Shown: piece after piece, positions 33,555-41,335 of the stretch
How positions within the stretch are numbered: position 1 is the first letter of the stretch
Layout of the letters: every line of letters starts with the position of its first letter
Assembly (NCBI RefSeq): GCF_014650175.1
Contig: NZ_BMUL01000002.1
Location: 591,926 to 655,925 of the forward strand
DNA: 64,000 nucleotides
Reading direction: 5' to 3'
Source of the DNA: Streptomyces termitum
GTDB lineage: Bacteria > Actinomycetota > Actinomycetes > Streptomycetales > Streptomycetaceae
Made by a program: the position numbers and the translations under genes
The notes under the pieces: generated by a model
Databases searched by the model: none
What the model was told of the DNA's origin: nothing
What the model saw: the letters and a program-made list of their open reading frames with translations, nothing else

Positions 33555-36500
33555 ATGCAGATCCGGCTGACCGTCCTCGCGCCGCACGCCGGCCACGGCG
33601 CCGCGCGCGCCTGCGACGTGCTCGTCACCGCCCCCGCCGGCACGGCGCTGTCCGCCGTGGCGTCGAACCTCGCCGCCGCCGTCACCGGCCCGGACGCGGC
33701 CGGCACCGGCGCGCCCGTGCTGTACGCGGGCGCGGAGCGGCTGGACGCCCGCCGGTGCGTGCTGGGCGAACCGCCGCTGGTCGACGGGGCGGTCCTCGCG
33801 CTCCAGGCGCCCGACCCGGACGGCCGGGACGGCACCGCGCCCGCCGCCGCCCGGCTGCACGTCGTCGCCGGCCCCGACGCGGGCGGCGTGCACCTGCTGC
33901 ACGGCGGGACGGTCCGGATCGGCCGCTCCGACGAGGCGGACGTGCCGCTGGACGACCCGGACGTCTCCCGCTCCCACTGCCGGGTGACCGTCGCCGACGA
34001 CGGCCGGATCACCGTCGCCGACCTCGGCTCCACGAACGGCACGACACTCGACGGCGCCCCCGTGGCCGACCGCCCGGTCCGGCTGCGCCCCGGCTCGCTG
34101 CTCCGGCTCGGCGAGTCCACCCTCCGCCTCGGCGGCCCCGGCGACGGCGCGGACGGGGCGGTGCCCACCGCCCCCGACGGCGAGGGACACCTCAGGGTCC
34201 GCGCCCCGGAGGACGCCGCCGACTGGACCGCCCGCGCCCTGGAGCCCGGTGCGGACCGCACCGCGCCCCCGTGGTCCGGCGGGCCGGACGCGGACCGGGA
34301 GACCCACGGCGGCGGGGTGCCGCTCGCCGAGCCGTGGCCGCCCGCCGGGCACGCGCGCGCGGCCGACCTCGCGGACGGCGCCGGGGACGGCGGCGAGCCG
34401 CACGGCCGGATCCGTACGACCTCAGAGGGCGCCGATCCGGCCACCCGCAGGACCGGCCGGCGCGGGCTCGGCGCCTGGGCCCGGCGCCTCGCCGGAAGCC
34501 GCGAGGCGGAGCCCGCCGACGACGGCACGGGCACCGCCCCGGCCGCCCCCGAGACCTCCGGCGCGCCGGGCGCCGCCCCGGCCCCCGGCACCTGGCCCGA
34601 TCCGGCCGCCGTGCTGCTCACCGCGCTCGGCCCCGGCCCCCGCCTGTGGGAGCGGGGCCCGCGCCATCCGGAGGCCCTGGCCGTCCGGCTGGGCACCGCC
34701 GACCGGGCCGAGCTGTCCGGGGTGCCCGTCACCGTCGGCCTGCGCGAGGCCGGTTCGCTGGGTCTCGCCGGTCCGGCCGGGCGGCTCGCCGGGCTGGCCC
34801 GGTCCGTGGTGGCCCAGCTCGCCGCCCTGCACTCCCCCGCCGACCTGGAGATCGTCCTCCTCAGCGCCGACCGGAACCGCCCCCTGGAGGAGCGGCGGCG
34901 GGACTGGGGCTGGCTGGGCTGGCTCCCGCACGCGCGGCCCGCGCACGGCCAGGACTGCCGGCTGCTCCTCGCCTACGACCGCGAGCAGGCCCAGGCGCGG
35001 ACGGCGGAGCTGACCCGGCGACTGGACGACGGCCCGCTGGGGCCCGGCTGGGCCAGCGCGGACCGGGCCGCGATCGCCGAGGCCGCCGCGCGGTACGCGG
35101 GCCCGGCGACGGTCGTCGTCGTGGACGGCGACCCGGGGACGGCGGCACTGCGCGAGACGGTGGCCCGGCTCGCCGGGGCCGGCGCGGCGGCCGGCATCCA
35201 CCTGCTGTGCCTCGCCGAGGCCCCGTCGGCCTCCCCCTCCTCTCCCGTCGCCGCCACCTACGAGACCGCCTGCGCGGCCTCCCTGGCCTTCCGCGAGTGC
35301 GGGGCGGCGGCCCTCCTGAGCGGTGACGTGGCCACGGCGCTGCGGCTGCTGCGGACCTCCGGCGGGCGGGTCGCGGGCCACGGCACGGTCGGTGTCGTGG
35401 ACGCGGTCTCGGTGGCCTGGGCGGAGCGCTTCGGCCGGGCGCTGGCCCCGCTGCGCACGGACGCGGCCGCGGCGGCCCCCGGGCGGGCCGCGGCGCTGCC
35501 GCCGTCGGCGCGGCTCCTGGACGAGCTGGGCCTGGCGCGGGCGACGCCCGCGTCCCTGATGGCCCGCTGGGCGTCGGCCGGGGAGGGCACCGCCGTCCTC
35601 GGCGCGGGCCCGCGCGGCCCACTCTCCGTCGACCTCACGGCGGAGGGCCCGCACCTGCTGATCGAGGGCCCGGCCGGCAGCGGCCGCACGGAGCTGCTGC
35701 GGGCCGTCGCCGCCTCCCTGGCGGCCGGCTCCCGGCCGGACCGGCTCGGGCTGCTGCTCGTGGACGGGGCGGGCGGCGAGCGCGGCGAGGGCCTGGCGGC
35801 CTGTACGGAGCTGCCGCACGTCACCGAGCACCTGGTGGCGTCGGACCCGGTCCGGATGCGGGAGTTCGCCCAGGCGCTGGGCGCGGAGCTGAAGCGCCGG
35901 GCCGAGCTGCTCGGCGACACGGCCTTCGCGGAGCGGCGCGGCGGCGCGGGCCCGCGCGCGGTGATCGGCCAGCGGGCGCCGAGCCCGGCCGAGGCGATGC
36001 CGCAGACGCTGCGGGCCGCCGTCCGCCTCCCGGAGGGCGCCGACCTCGGCGACCGGCCCAGCGGCCGGACCCTGCGCACCGGCGGCCCGGCGGCCCGGGG
36101 CGGGGACGGCCTCGCGGGCCGGATCCCGCGCCCCGCGCGCGCGGACGAGCTGCCGTCCACGCCCGGCGACCGCCTCGGCGGCCGGGCGGGCACGGCCGAC
36201 CTCCCGGCGGCCTTCGACCACCCCGGCGACCTGTCCTCCCCGCCGTCCGGCCGCACCCCGCGCGCGGGCGACGTCCCCGGCACCCCGAGCGCCCGCACCC
36301 CGCACCCGGGCACCGGAGACCTCTCCTCCCCGCCGAGCGGACGCACTCCCCGTACGGGCGACATCCCCGGCGCCGCGAGCGGCCGGACGCCGTACCCCCG
36401 CACCGACGACCTCGCCTCCCCGCCCAGCGGACGCACCCCGCGTACGGGGAACGTCCCCGGCACCCCGAGTGCCCGGACGCCGTACCCCCACGCCGGTGAC

Positions 36501-37373
36501 CTGTCTTCCCCGCCGAGCGGACGCACTCCCCGTACGGGCGACATCCCCGGCGCCACGAGCGGCCGGACGCCGTACCCCCGCGCCGACGACCTCGCCTCCC
36601 CGCCCAGCGGACGCACCCCCCGTGCCGGCGACGTCCCCGGGGCCTCCAGTGGGCGTGTCGGGCGGGCCGGGGACGTGGGGGCGCCCGGTGGGCGACTCGG
36701 CGGGCGGGCGGGGGCCGGGGACCTCGGGGAGCGGCCCAGCAGCCGGACGCTGCGGGCCGACGACGGTGCCGGGCTCCTGGACGGACGCGCGAGCGCGCGG
36801 GTGCCGCGGCCCGGGACCGAGGAGGACCACCTCCCGGCGGGCCGGCCGCCGCTGCCCCGGCTCGTCGTGCTCGTCGACGACTTCGACGCCCTGGTCGCCC
36901 CCGCGCTGGGCGCGCCGGGCCGGCCCGCCGCCGGGTCCGTCGTCCGGGCCCTGGAGGCGGTCGCGCGGCACGGGGAGCGGCTCGGGGTGCACCTGGTGGC
37001 GACCTCGGCCCGGCCGGACCGCACGGCCGACACCGACCTGGCGCACGGCGCCCGGCTCCGGGTGGTGCTGGACGCGCCCGCGAGCGCGCCCGGCCCGGAC
37101 GTGCCCGCGCCCGGACGCGGGCGGCTGGGGCATCCGGACGGGCGGGTGACGCCGTTCCAGGCGGGCCGCGTCACGGGCCGGATCCCCCGGACGGCGACGC
37201 TGCGGCCGACCGTCGTACCGCTGGAGTGGGAGCGGATGGGCGATCCGCCCACCCGGCGCCCGGTCCGCGAGCTGGGCAACGGCCCGACCGACCTGGCGCT
37301 GCTGGCGAGCGCGCTGGACCGGGCGGCCCGCTCCCTGGACGCCGCCCCGGTGCCGCCGCTCGCCCACGCCTGA
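33555..37373 (+). CDS. FHA-domain FtsK/EccC-like ATPase with internal tandem-repeat insertion
   Basis: 1272 residues. Ubiquitin-like N-terminus (MQIRLTVLAPHAG, ~1-95), FHA domain (~105-190: IGRSDEADVPLDDPDVSRSH, DLGSTNGT), linker, an FtsK-like domain lacking strong Walker motifs (~330-560), and a second FtsK-like ATPase with GPAGSGRTELLRA at ~705-717, where the Walker A Lys is Arg711, and Walker B LVVLVDDFDAL at ~1102. Between Walker A and B lies a long insertion holding 30-residue repeats (residues 892-~1026). FHA domains bind phospho-Thr; the adjacent kinase pair is a likely source. The architecture resembles EccC of type VII secretion, but no other Esx component is nearby. Not a typical DNA translocase: no gamma domain. 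Confidence 0.82.
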   Translation: MQIRLTVLAPHAGHGAARACDVLVTAPAGTALSAVASNLAAAVTGPDAAGTGAPVLYAGAERLDARRCVLGEPPLVDGAVLALQAPDPDGRDGTAPAAARLHVVAGPDAGGVHLLHGGTVRIGRSDEADVPLDDPDVSRSHCRVTVADDGRITVADLGSTNGTTLDGAPVADRPVRLRPGSLLRLGESTLRLGGPGDGADGAVPTAPDGEGHLRVRAPEDAADWTARALEPGADRTAPPWSGGPDADRETHGGGVPLAEPWPPAGHARAADLADGAGDGGEPHGRIRTTSEGADPATRRTGRRGLGAWARRLAGSREAEPADDGTGTAPAAPETSGAPGAAPAPGTWPDPAAVLLTALGPGPRLWERGPRHPEALAVRLGTADRAELSGVPVTVGLREAGSLGLAGPAGRLAGLARSVVAQLAALHSPADLEIVLLSADRNRPLEERRRDWGWLGWLPHARPAHGQDCRLLLAYDREQAQARTAELTRRLDDGPLGPGWASADRAAIAEAAARYAGPATVVVVDGDPGTAALRETVARLAGAGAAAGIHLLCLAEAPSASPSSPVAATYETACAASLAFRECGAAALLSGDVATALRLLRTSGGRVAGHGTVGVVDAVSVAWAERFGRALAPLRTDAAAAAPGRAAALPPSARLLDELGLARATPASLMARWASAGEGTAVLGAGPRGPLSVDLTAEGPHLLIEGPAGSGRTELLRAVAASLAAGSRPDRLGLLLVDGAGGERGEGLAACTELPHVTEHLVASDPVRMREFAQALGAELKRRAELLGDTAFAERRGGAGPRAVIGQRAPSPAEAMPQTLRAAVRLPEGADLGDRPSGRTLRTGGPAARGGDGLAGRIPRPARADELPSTPGDRLGGRAGTADLPAAFDHPGDLSSPPSGRTPRAGDVPGTPSARTPHPGTGDLSSPPSGRTPRTGDIPGAASGRTPYPRTDDLASPPSGRTPRTGNVPGTPSARTPYPHAGDLSSPPSGRTPRTGDIPGATSGRTPYPRADDLASPPSGRTPRAGDVPGASSGRVGRAGDVGAPGGRLGGRAGAGDLGERPSSRTLRADDGAGLLDGRASARVPRPGTEEDHLPAGRPPLPRLVVLVDDFDALVAPALGAPGRPAAGSVVRALEAVARHGERLGVHLVATSARPDRTADTDLAHGARLRVVLDAPASAPGPDVPAPGRGRLGHPDGRVTPFQAGRVTGRIPRTATLRPTVVPLEWERMGDPPTRRPVRELGNGPTDLALLASALDRAARSLDAAPVPPLAHA
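36228..36632 (+). repeat. Four and a half 90-bp tandem repeats inside the FHA/FtsK gene
   Basis: Each unit encodes 30 residues built on DLSSPPSGRTPRTGDIPG and (A/G)-SGRTPYPRT-D. Units alternate in two subtypes (DIPGA-SGR and NVPGTPSAR). Unit length keeps frame. It sits between the Walker A and Walker B motifs of the ATPase. Confidence 0.85.
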
Positions 37374-37377
37374 GGGC

Positions 37378-37980
37378 CTACAGGGTCCGCAGGGCCGCCA
37401 CCGCCGCGCGGGTGAGGTCGTCGACGTACCCGGCGGGCGGTTCCGTGCGCGCCACCACCAGGCGCCAGTACAGCGGGCCGACGACGAGGTCGAGGGCCCG
37501 TCCGGGGTCGGCGCCCTCGGGGAGTTCGCCGCGGGCGACGGCCTCGCGGACGATCTGGGCGACGACGCCCTCCTGCCCGTCGAGCAGGGCCGCCCGGACC
37601 GGTGCGGCGATCTCGGGCTGCCGGGCGGCCTCGACGAGGAGCTCGGGGATGACCTGCGAGGCGATCGGGTGGCGCAGGGCGTGCGAGGCGGCCGTGAGGA
37701 GGGCCCGTACGTCGCCCTCCAGGGAGCCGGTGGCGGGCGCCGGGAGGCCCTGCGCGGCCACGGCGCCGACGAGGTCGAGGACGAGGGCCAGCTTGGACTT
37801 CCAGCGCCGGTAGACGGCGGTCTTCCCGACGCCCGCGCGGCGCGCGATGCCCTCGATGGACATCCGGGCGAAGCCGACGGCGGCGAGTTCCTCGAAGACG
37901 GCGGCGCGGATGGCCTCGGTGACGTCCTCGCGGAGCACGGCGGCTCCGGCGGGCGCGCGGCGGGGCGTGGGGCTGCTCAT
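37378..37980 (-). CDS. TetR-family repressor of the adjacent exporter operon
   Basis: 200 residues from MSSPTPRRAPAG (in-frame ATGs at 37989 and further upstream are alternatives). Helix-turn-helix at ~25-70: MSIEGIARRAGVGKTAVYRRWKSK. The C-terminal domain resembles TetR_C_11/16-type ligand-binding domains. It ends 4 bp from the convergent FHA gene and is divergent from the ABC exporter operon with a 279-bp spacer. Two 26-bp operator-like palindromes lie in that spacer, so autoregulation plus control of the exporter is the simplest reading. Confidence 0.88.
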   Translation of the reverse strand: MSSPTPRRAPAGAAVLREDVTEAIRAAVFEELAAVGFARMSIEGIARRAGVGKTAVYRRWKSKLALVLDLVGAVAAQGLPAPATGSLEGDVRALLTAASHALRHPIASQVIPELLVEAARQPEIAAPVRAALLDGQEGVVAQIVREAVARGELPEGADPGRALDLVVGPLYWRLVVARTEPPAGYVDDLTRAAVAALRTL

Positions 37981-38019
37981 GAACGGCATCCTAACCAGCC
38001 GTGACCCGGCCATGACGTC

Positions 38020-38045
38020 GCGACGATACGGTTGCGTTCCGACGC
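38020..38045. promoter_or_regulatory. TetR operator candidate O1
   Basis: GCGACGATACGG, 3-nt gap, then CGTTCCGACGC: an imperfect palindrome. It shares 23 of 26 positions with O2 48 bp away. It lies 40 bp upstream of the chosen TetR start. Confidence 0.6.
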
Positions 38046-38067
38046 CGCGACTCCTACTCTCCCCGTA

Positions 38068-38093
38068 GCGACGATACGGACCCGTTCCGTCGC
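38068..38093. promoter_or_regulatory. TetR operator candidate O2
   Basis: GCGACGATACGG, gap ACC, then CGTTCCGTCGC: the better palindrome of the two. Two near-identical sites in a divergent TetR/exporter spacer is the classic arrangement of a TetR-controlled pair. The start-to-start spacing is 48 bp. Confidence 0.62.
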
Positions 38094-38259
38094 GTCCGAG
38101 TCGTGACGGCCCCTCGCACCCGGGTCGTGACAGCCCCTCACCCACGGGCCGTGACGCCCCCTCGCCCGCGAGCCGTGACGCCCCCGTCGCCCCTCGACCG
38201 CGACACCCCACTACCCGCCCCGCCCCGCCGCCCTCCGGACCGGACGAAAGCGCACGCCC

Positions 38260-39180
38260 GTGACCCTGACCCAGGCCCGGCCCCCCGGCGCCACCACCCC
38301 TCCGCCGCCCGACGAGGACCTCGCGGCCCTGGCCCGCCGCCACGGCCTCTCCGTCAGCGGCGCCCGCCCCCCGCTCCGCTCCTACGTCCGGCAGCTCTGG
38401 TCCCGCCGCGACTTCATCACCGCCTTCGCGACCGCCCGCCTCACCGCCCAGTACAGCCAGGCCCGGCTCGGGCAGCTCTGGCAGCTGATGACGCCGCTGC
38501 TCAACGCGGGCGTGTACTACCTGACGTTCGGGGTCCTGATGGACGCCCAGCGCGGGGTGCCGGACTACGTGCCGTTCCTCCTGACCGGCGTGTTCGTGTG
38601 GACCTTCACCTCCAGCACGCTCACCGCCGGCGCCCGCGCGATCAGCGGCAACCTCGGCCTCGTCCGGGCCCTGCACTTCCCGCGCGCGAGCCTGCCCCTC
38701 TCGCTCGCCCTGCTCCAGCTCCAGCAGCTGCTGCTCTCACTCGCCGCGCTCGCCGTGATCCTGCTCTGCCTCGGCGAGTTCCCGACCGCGAGCTGGCTGC
38801 TGGCCGTCCCCGCGATCCTGCTCCAGGCCCTCTTCAGCGCCGGCGTCTCGCTCGCGCTGGCCCGGGTCGCCGCCCGCACCCCGGACGTCAGCCAGCTCCT
38901 GCCGTTCGTGCTGCGCACCTGGATGTACGTCTCCGGCGTGATGTGGTCGTTCCAGTCACTGGCCGGCAGTGGCCGCTTCCCCGAGTGGGCGGTCCTCGCC
39001 CTGCGGTGCAACCCGGCGGCGGTCTACATCGACCTGGTGCGCTTCGCCCTGATCCGGAGCTTCACCCCGGACCTGCTGCCGCCGCACGTGTGGGCCCTGG
39101 CCGCGGGCTGGGCGGTCCTCGCCTTCGCGGGCGGCTTCCTGTGGTTCTGGAAGGCGGAGGAGTCGTACGGCCGTGGCTGA
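38260..39180 (+). CDS. Polysaccharide/teichoic acid ABC exporter permease, TagG type
   Basis: 306 residues from a GTG. ABC-2 permease, six predicted membrane segments, with a ~65-residue N-terminal cytoplasmic part ending in RLTAQYSQARLGQLWQLMTP, which is typical of TagG/Wzm/RfbA transporters. SQARLGQLW-x-L-x-TPL is the amphipathic gate helix. Pairs with the ATPase gene that overlaps its end by 8 nt. Exports an undecaprenyl-linked glycopolymer or a glycolipid. It is the first gene of an operon facing the TetR repressor. Confidence 0.88.
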   Translation: MTLTQARPPGATTPPPPDEDLAALARRHGLSVSGARPPLRSYVRQLWSRRDFITAFATARLTAQYSQARLGQLWQLMTPLLNAGVYYLTFGVLMDAQRGVPDYVPFLLTGVFVWTFTSSTLTAGARAISGNLGLVRALHFPRASLPLSLALLQLQQLLLSLAALAVILLCLGEFPTASWLLAVPAILLQALFSAGVSLALARVAARTPDVSQLLPFVLRTWMYVSGVMWSFQSLAGSGRFPEWAVLALRCNPAAVYIDLVRFALIRSFTPDLLPPHVWALAAGWAVLAFAGGFLWFWKAEESYGRG

Positions 39181-39931
39181 CCCGACAGCGGACGAGACCG
39201 CCCCCACCGTCATCGCCGACGCCGTCCACGTCTCCTACACCGTGCCGACCGGCCCCGGCGCCACCCGCCGGGTGCACGCCGTCAAGGGCGTCGGATTCGT
39301 CGCCCGGCGGGGCGAGTCGATCGGCCTGATCGGTTCGAACGGCTCGGGGAAGTCGACCCTCCTGAAGGCCCTCGCGGGCCTCCTGCCGACAGAGAGCGGC
39401 ACTCTCTACACCAAGGGCCGCCCCACCCTCCTCGGCGTCGACGCCGCCCTGATGAACGACCTGTCCGGCGAGCGGAACGTGGTCCTGGGCGGCCTCGCCT
39501 CGGGCATGGGCCGCACCGAGATCGCCGCCCGCTACGACGACATCGTGGCCTTCTCCGGCCTGCGCCGCTCCCGCCGCGACGGCGACGACGTGCTGGCCCG
39601 CCCCATGCGCACGTACTCCTCCGGCATGGGCGCCCGGCTCCGCTTCGCCCTCGCCACGGCGCGCGGCGGCCACGACGTCCTCCTCGTCGACGAGGCCCTG
39701 GCCACCGGGGACGCGGCCTTCCAGCGCCGCAGCCGCCGCCGGATCGACGAGCTGCGGGCCGAGGCCGGCACCGTCTTCCTGGTCTCGCACGCGCACGCGA
39801 CGATCCGGGAGACCTGCGGGCGCGCCCTGTGGCTGGAGGCGGGGGTGCTGCGGGCCGACGGTCCGGCGGACGAGGTGGTGGCGGCGTACGAGGAGTTCAC
39901 CAGGACGGGTGCCGCGAAGCGGAACAACTAG
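39173..39931 (+). CDS. Polysaccharide/teichoic acid ABC exporter ATPase, TagH type
   Basis: 252 residues from a GTG that overlaps the permease stop. Walker A IGSNGSGKST, an ABC signature replaced by the TagH-like YSSGMGARLRFALA (LSGGQ degenerate), Walker B VLLVDEALATGD, switch His VSHAHATI. The ATPase has no C-terminal polysaccharide-binding module. Works with the TagG-type permease to flip or export glycopolymer. Confidence 0.9.
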   Translation: MADPTADETAPTVIADAVHVSYTVPTGPGATRRVHAVKGVGFVARRGESIGLIGSNGSGKSTLLKALAGLLPTESGTLYTKGRPTLLGVDAALMNDLSGERNVVLGGLASGMGRTEIAARYDDIVAFSGLRRSRRDGDDVLARPMRTYSSGMGARLRFALATARGGHDVLLVDEALATGDAAFQRRSRRRIDELRAEAGTVFLVSHAHATIRETCGRALWLEAGVLRADGPADEVVAAYEEFTRTGAAKRNN

Positions 39932-39955
39932 CCCATACCACCCTATGGTCGAAGC

Positions 39956-41269
39956 GTGACGACGCCCGATCCTCCCCGCCCCCGCGGCCCCGGACCCGCC
40001 CCGTCCCCCGCGCCGCCCTCGCTGACCCGCTCCCCCTTCGAGTCGGACACCTTCACCTCCGCCACCTTCGTCACCACCGGCCGCGGCCCCCTCCTCGCGC
40101 TGGCCGCCGTCTGGCTGCTGACCCGCGCCGGCATGCTGGTGCTGTTCGCCCGCGACAGCCTCGGCACCGGCGGCGTCGGCCGGGAGGTGCGGACCCTCTA
40201 CCACCACTGGTACGGCCTCTTCGCCGACGGCACCTTCCCGCCCAACGACCCCGCCTGGCAGTACCCGCCCGGTGCCGGCCTCCCGGTCATGGCCCCGGGG
40301 GCGCTGTCGTCCTGGCTCGGCTACACCCCGGCGTTCGTCCTGCTCGCCCTGGCCGCCGACGCCGCCGTCACCCTCGCCCTCGCCGCCGCCGACCGCTCCC
40401 GGCTCACCCACGGCGCCTGGTACTGGGTCTGCGCCCTGCCGCTCCTCCTGCACCTCCCGCTCGCCCGCCTCGACGTCCAGGCCACCGCCCTCGCCGTCTT
40501 CGCCCTGCTCCTCTTCAAGGGCCGCTCCCCCGCCGCGCACCGGCTCGGCGGCGCCCTCGCCGGGCTCGGCGCGATGGTGAAGGTGTGGCCGGCGCTGGCC
40601 CTGATCGGCACGCCCCGGGGACGTACCACCCGGGAGGCGTGGACGGCCGCCGCCACCACCGCCGCCGTCCTCCTCGCGGTGCTGGCGCTGTGCTTCTCCG
40701 ACACGCTCGGCTTCCTGCGGCAGCAGGGCGCGCGCGGGGTCCGGATCGAGTCGCCGGGCGGTAGCGTCTTCGCCCTGGCGCGCGCGGCGGACCTGTGGCC
40801 GGGCACGGTCGGGCTCCGCTCCGGGGCGTACGAGTTCGTGGGACCGTACGTCTCCACGATGGGCCACCTGCTCCTGCTGCTGACCGTGATCGCGCTGGGC
40901 TGGCTGGTGATGTGGCGGGTCAGGTCCCGGCGCTGGACCGCCGCGACGCCGCTCGACGCGGCCCTCGCCGCCGTCCTGCTCCTCACCGTCACCAGCCGGG
41001 CGCTCAGCCCCCAGTACCTGGTCTGGCTGCTCGGGCTCGCCGCCGTCTGCCTGACCTCCCGCGCGACCGTGATGCGCCCGGTGGCCCTGCTGCTGCCCCC
41101 GGCGGCGGCGCTCGGCTCGCTCGCGTACCCCGTCCTGTACGCGGACGTCGTCGCCGGCACCCCGGTGGGCCTGGCCGTGGTCCTCGCCCGCAACGCCCTG
41201 CTGGTGGCCGCCGCGCTGCTGGCCGCCCACCGCCTGTGGCGGTCCACGGTCTCCCCCGTACGGGAATGA
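39956..41269 (+). CDS. GT-C glycosyltransferase, GT87/DUF2029-like
   Basis: 437 residues from a GTG, ~10 membrane segments. The opening external loop has YHHWYGLFADGTFPPNDPAWQ, typical of GT87 polyprenol-phosphate-mannose-dependent transferases (compare PimE family). It would add mannose or another sugar on the outer face of the membrane. Gap to the ATPase gene is 24 bp, so it belongs to the exporter operon, suggesting the three proteins make and export a glycoconjugate. Followed by a strong terminator. Confidence 0.82.
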   Translation: MTTPDPPRPRGPGPAPSPAPPSLTRSPFESDTFTSATFVTTGRGPLLALAAVWLLTRAGMLVLFARDSLGTGGVGREVRTLYHHWYGLFADGTFPPNDPAWQYPPGAGLPVMAPGALSSWLGYTPAFVLLALAADAAVTLALAAADRSRLTHGAWYWVCALPLLLHLPLARLDVQATALAVFALLLFKGRSPAAHRLGGALAGLGAMVKVWPALALIGTPRGRTTREAWTAAATTAAVLLAVLALCFSDTLGFLRQQGARGVRIESPGGSVFALARAADLWPGTVGLRSGAYEFVGPYVSTMGHLLLLLTVIALGWLVMWRVRSRRWTAATPLDAALAAVLLLTVTSRALSPQYLVWLLGLAAVCLTSRATVMRPVALLLPPAAALGSLAYPVLYADVVAGTPVGLAVVLARNALLVAAALLAAHRLWRSTVSPVRE

Positions 41270-41286
41270 CCGCGCCGCACGCGCGC

Positions 41287-41323
41287 GAGGGGCCCCGCCG
41301 GAACGCGTCCGGCGGGGCCCCTC
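41287..41323. terminator. Bidirectional terminator
   Basis: GAGGGGCCCCGCCGG and CCGGCGGGGCCCCTC around a 7-nt loop, between the convergent GT87 and gdhB stops. Confidence 0.88.
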
Positions 41324-41335
41324 GTCACATCCGGG

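Noticed and set aside
33555..37373. Type VII secretion locus
   Set aside because: No EsxA/B, EccB, EccD or mycosin gene is present near the FHA/FtsK-like gene.
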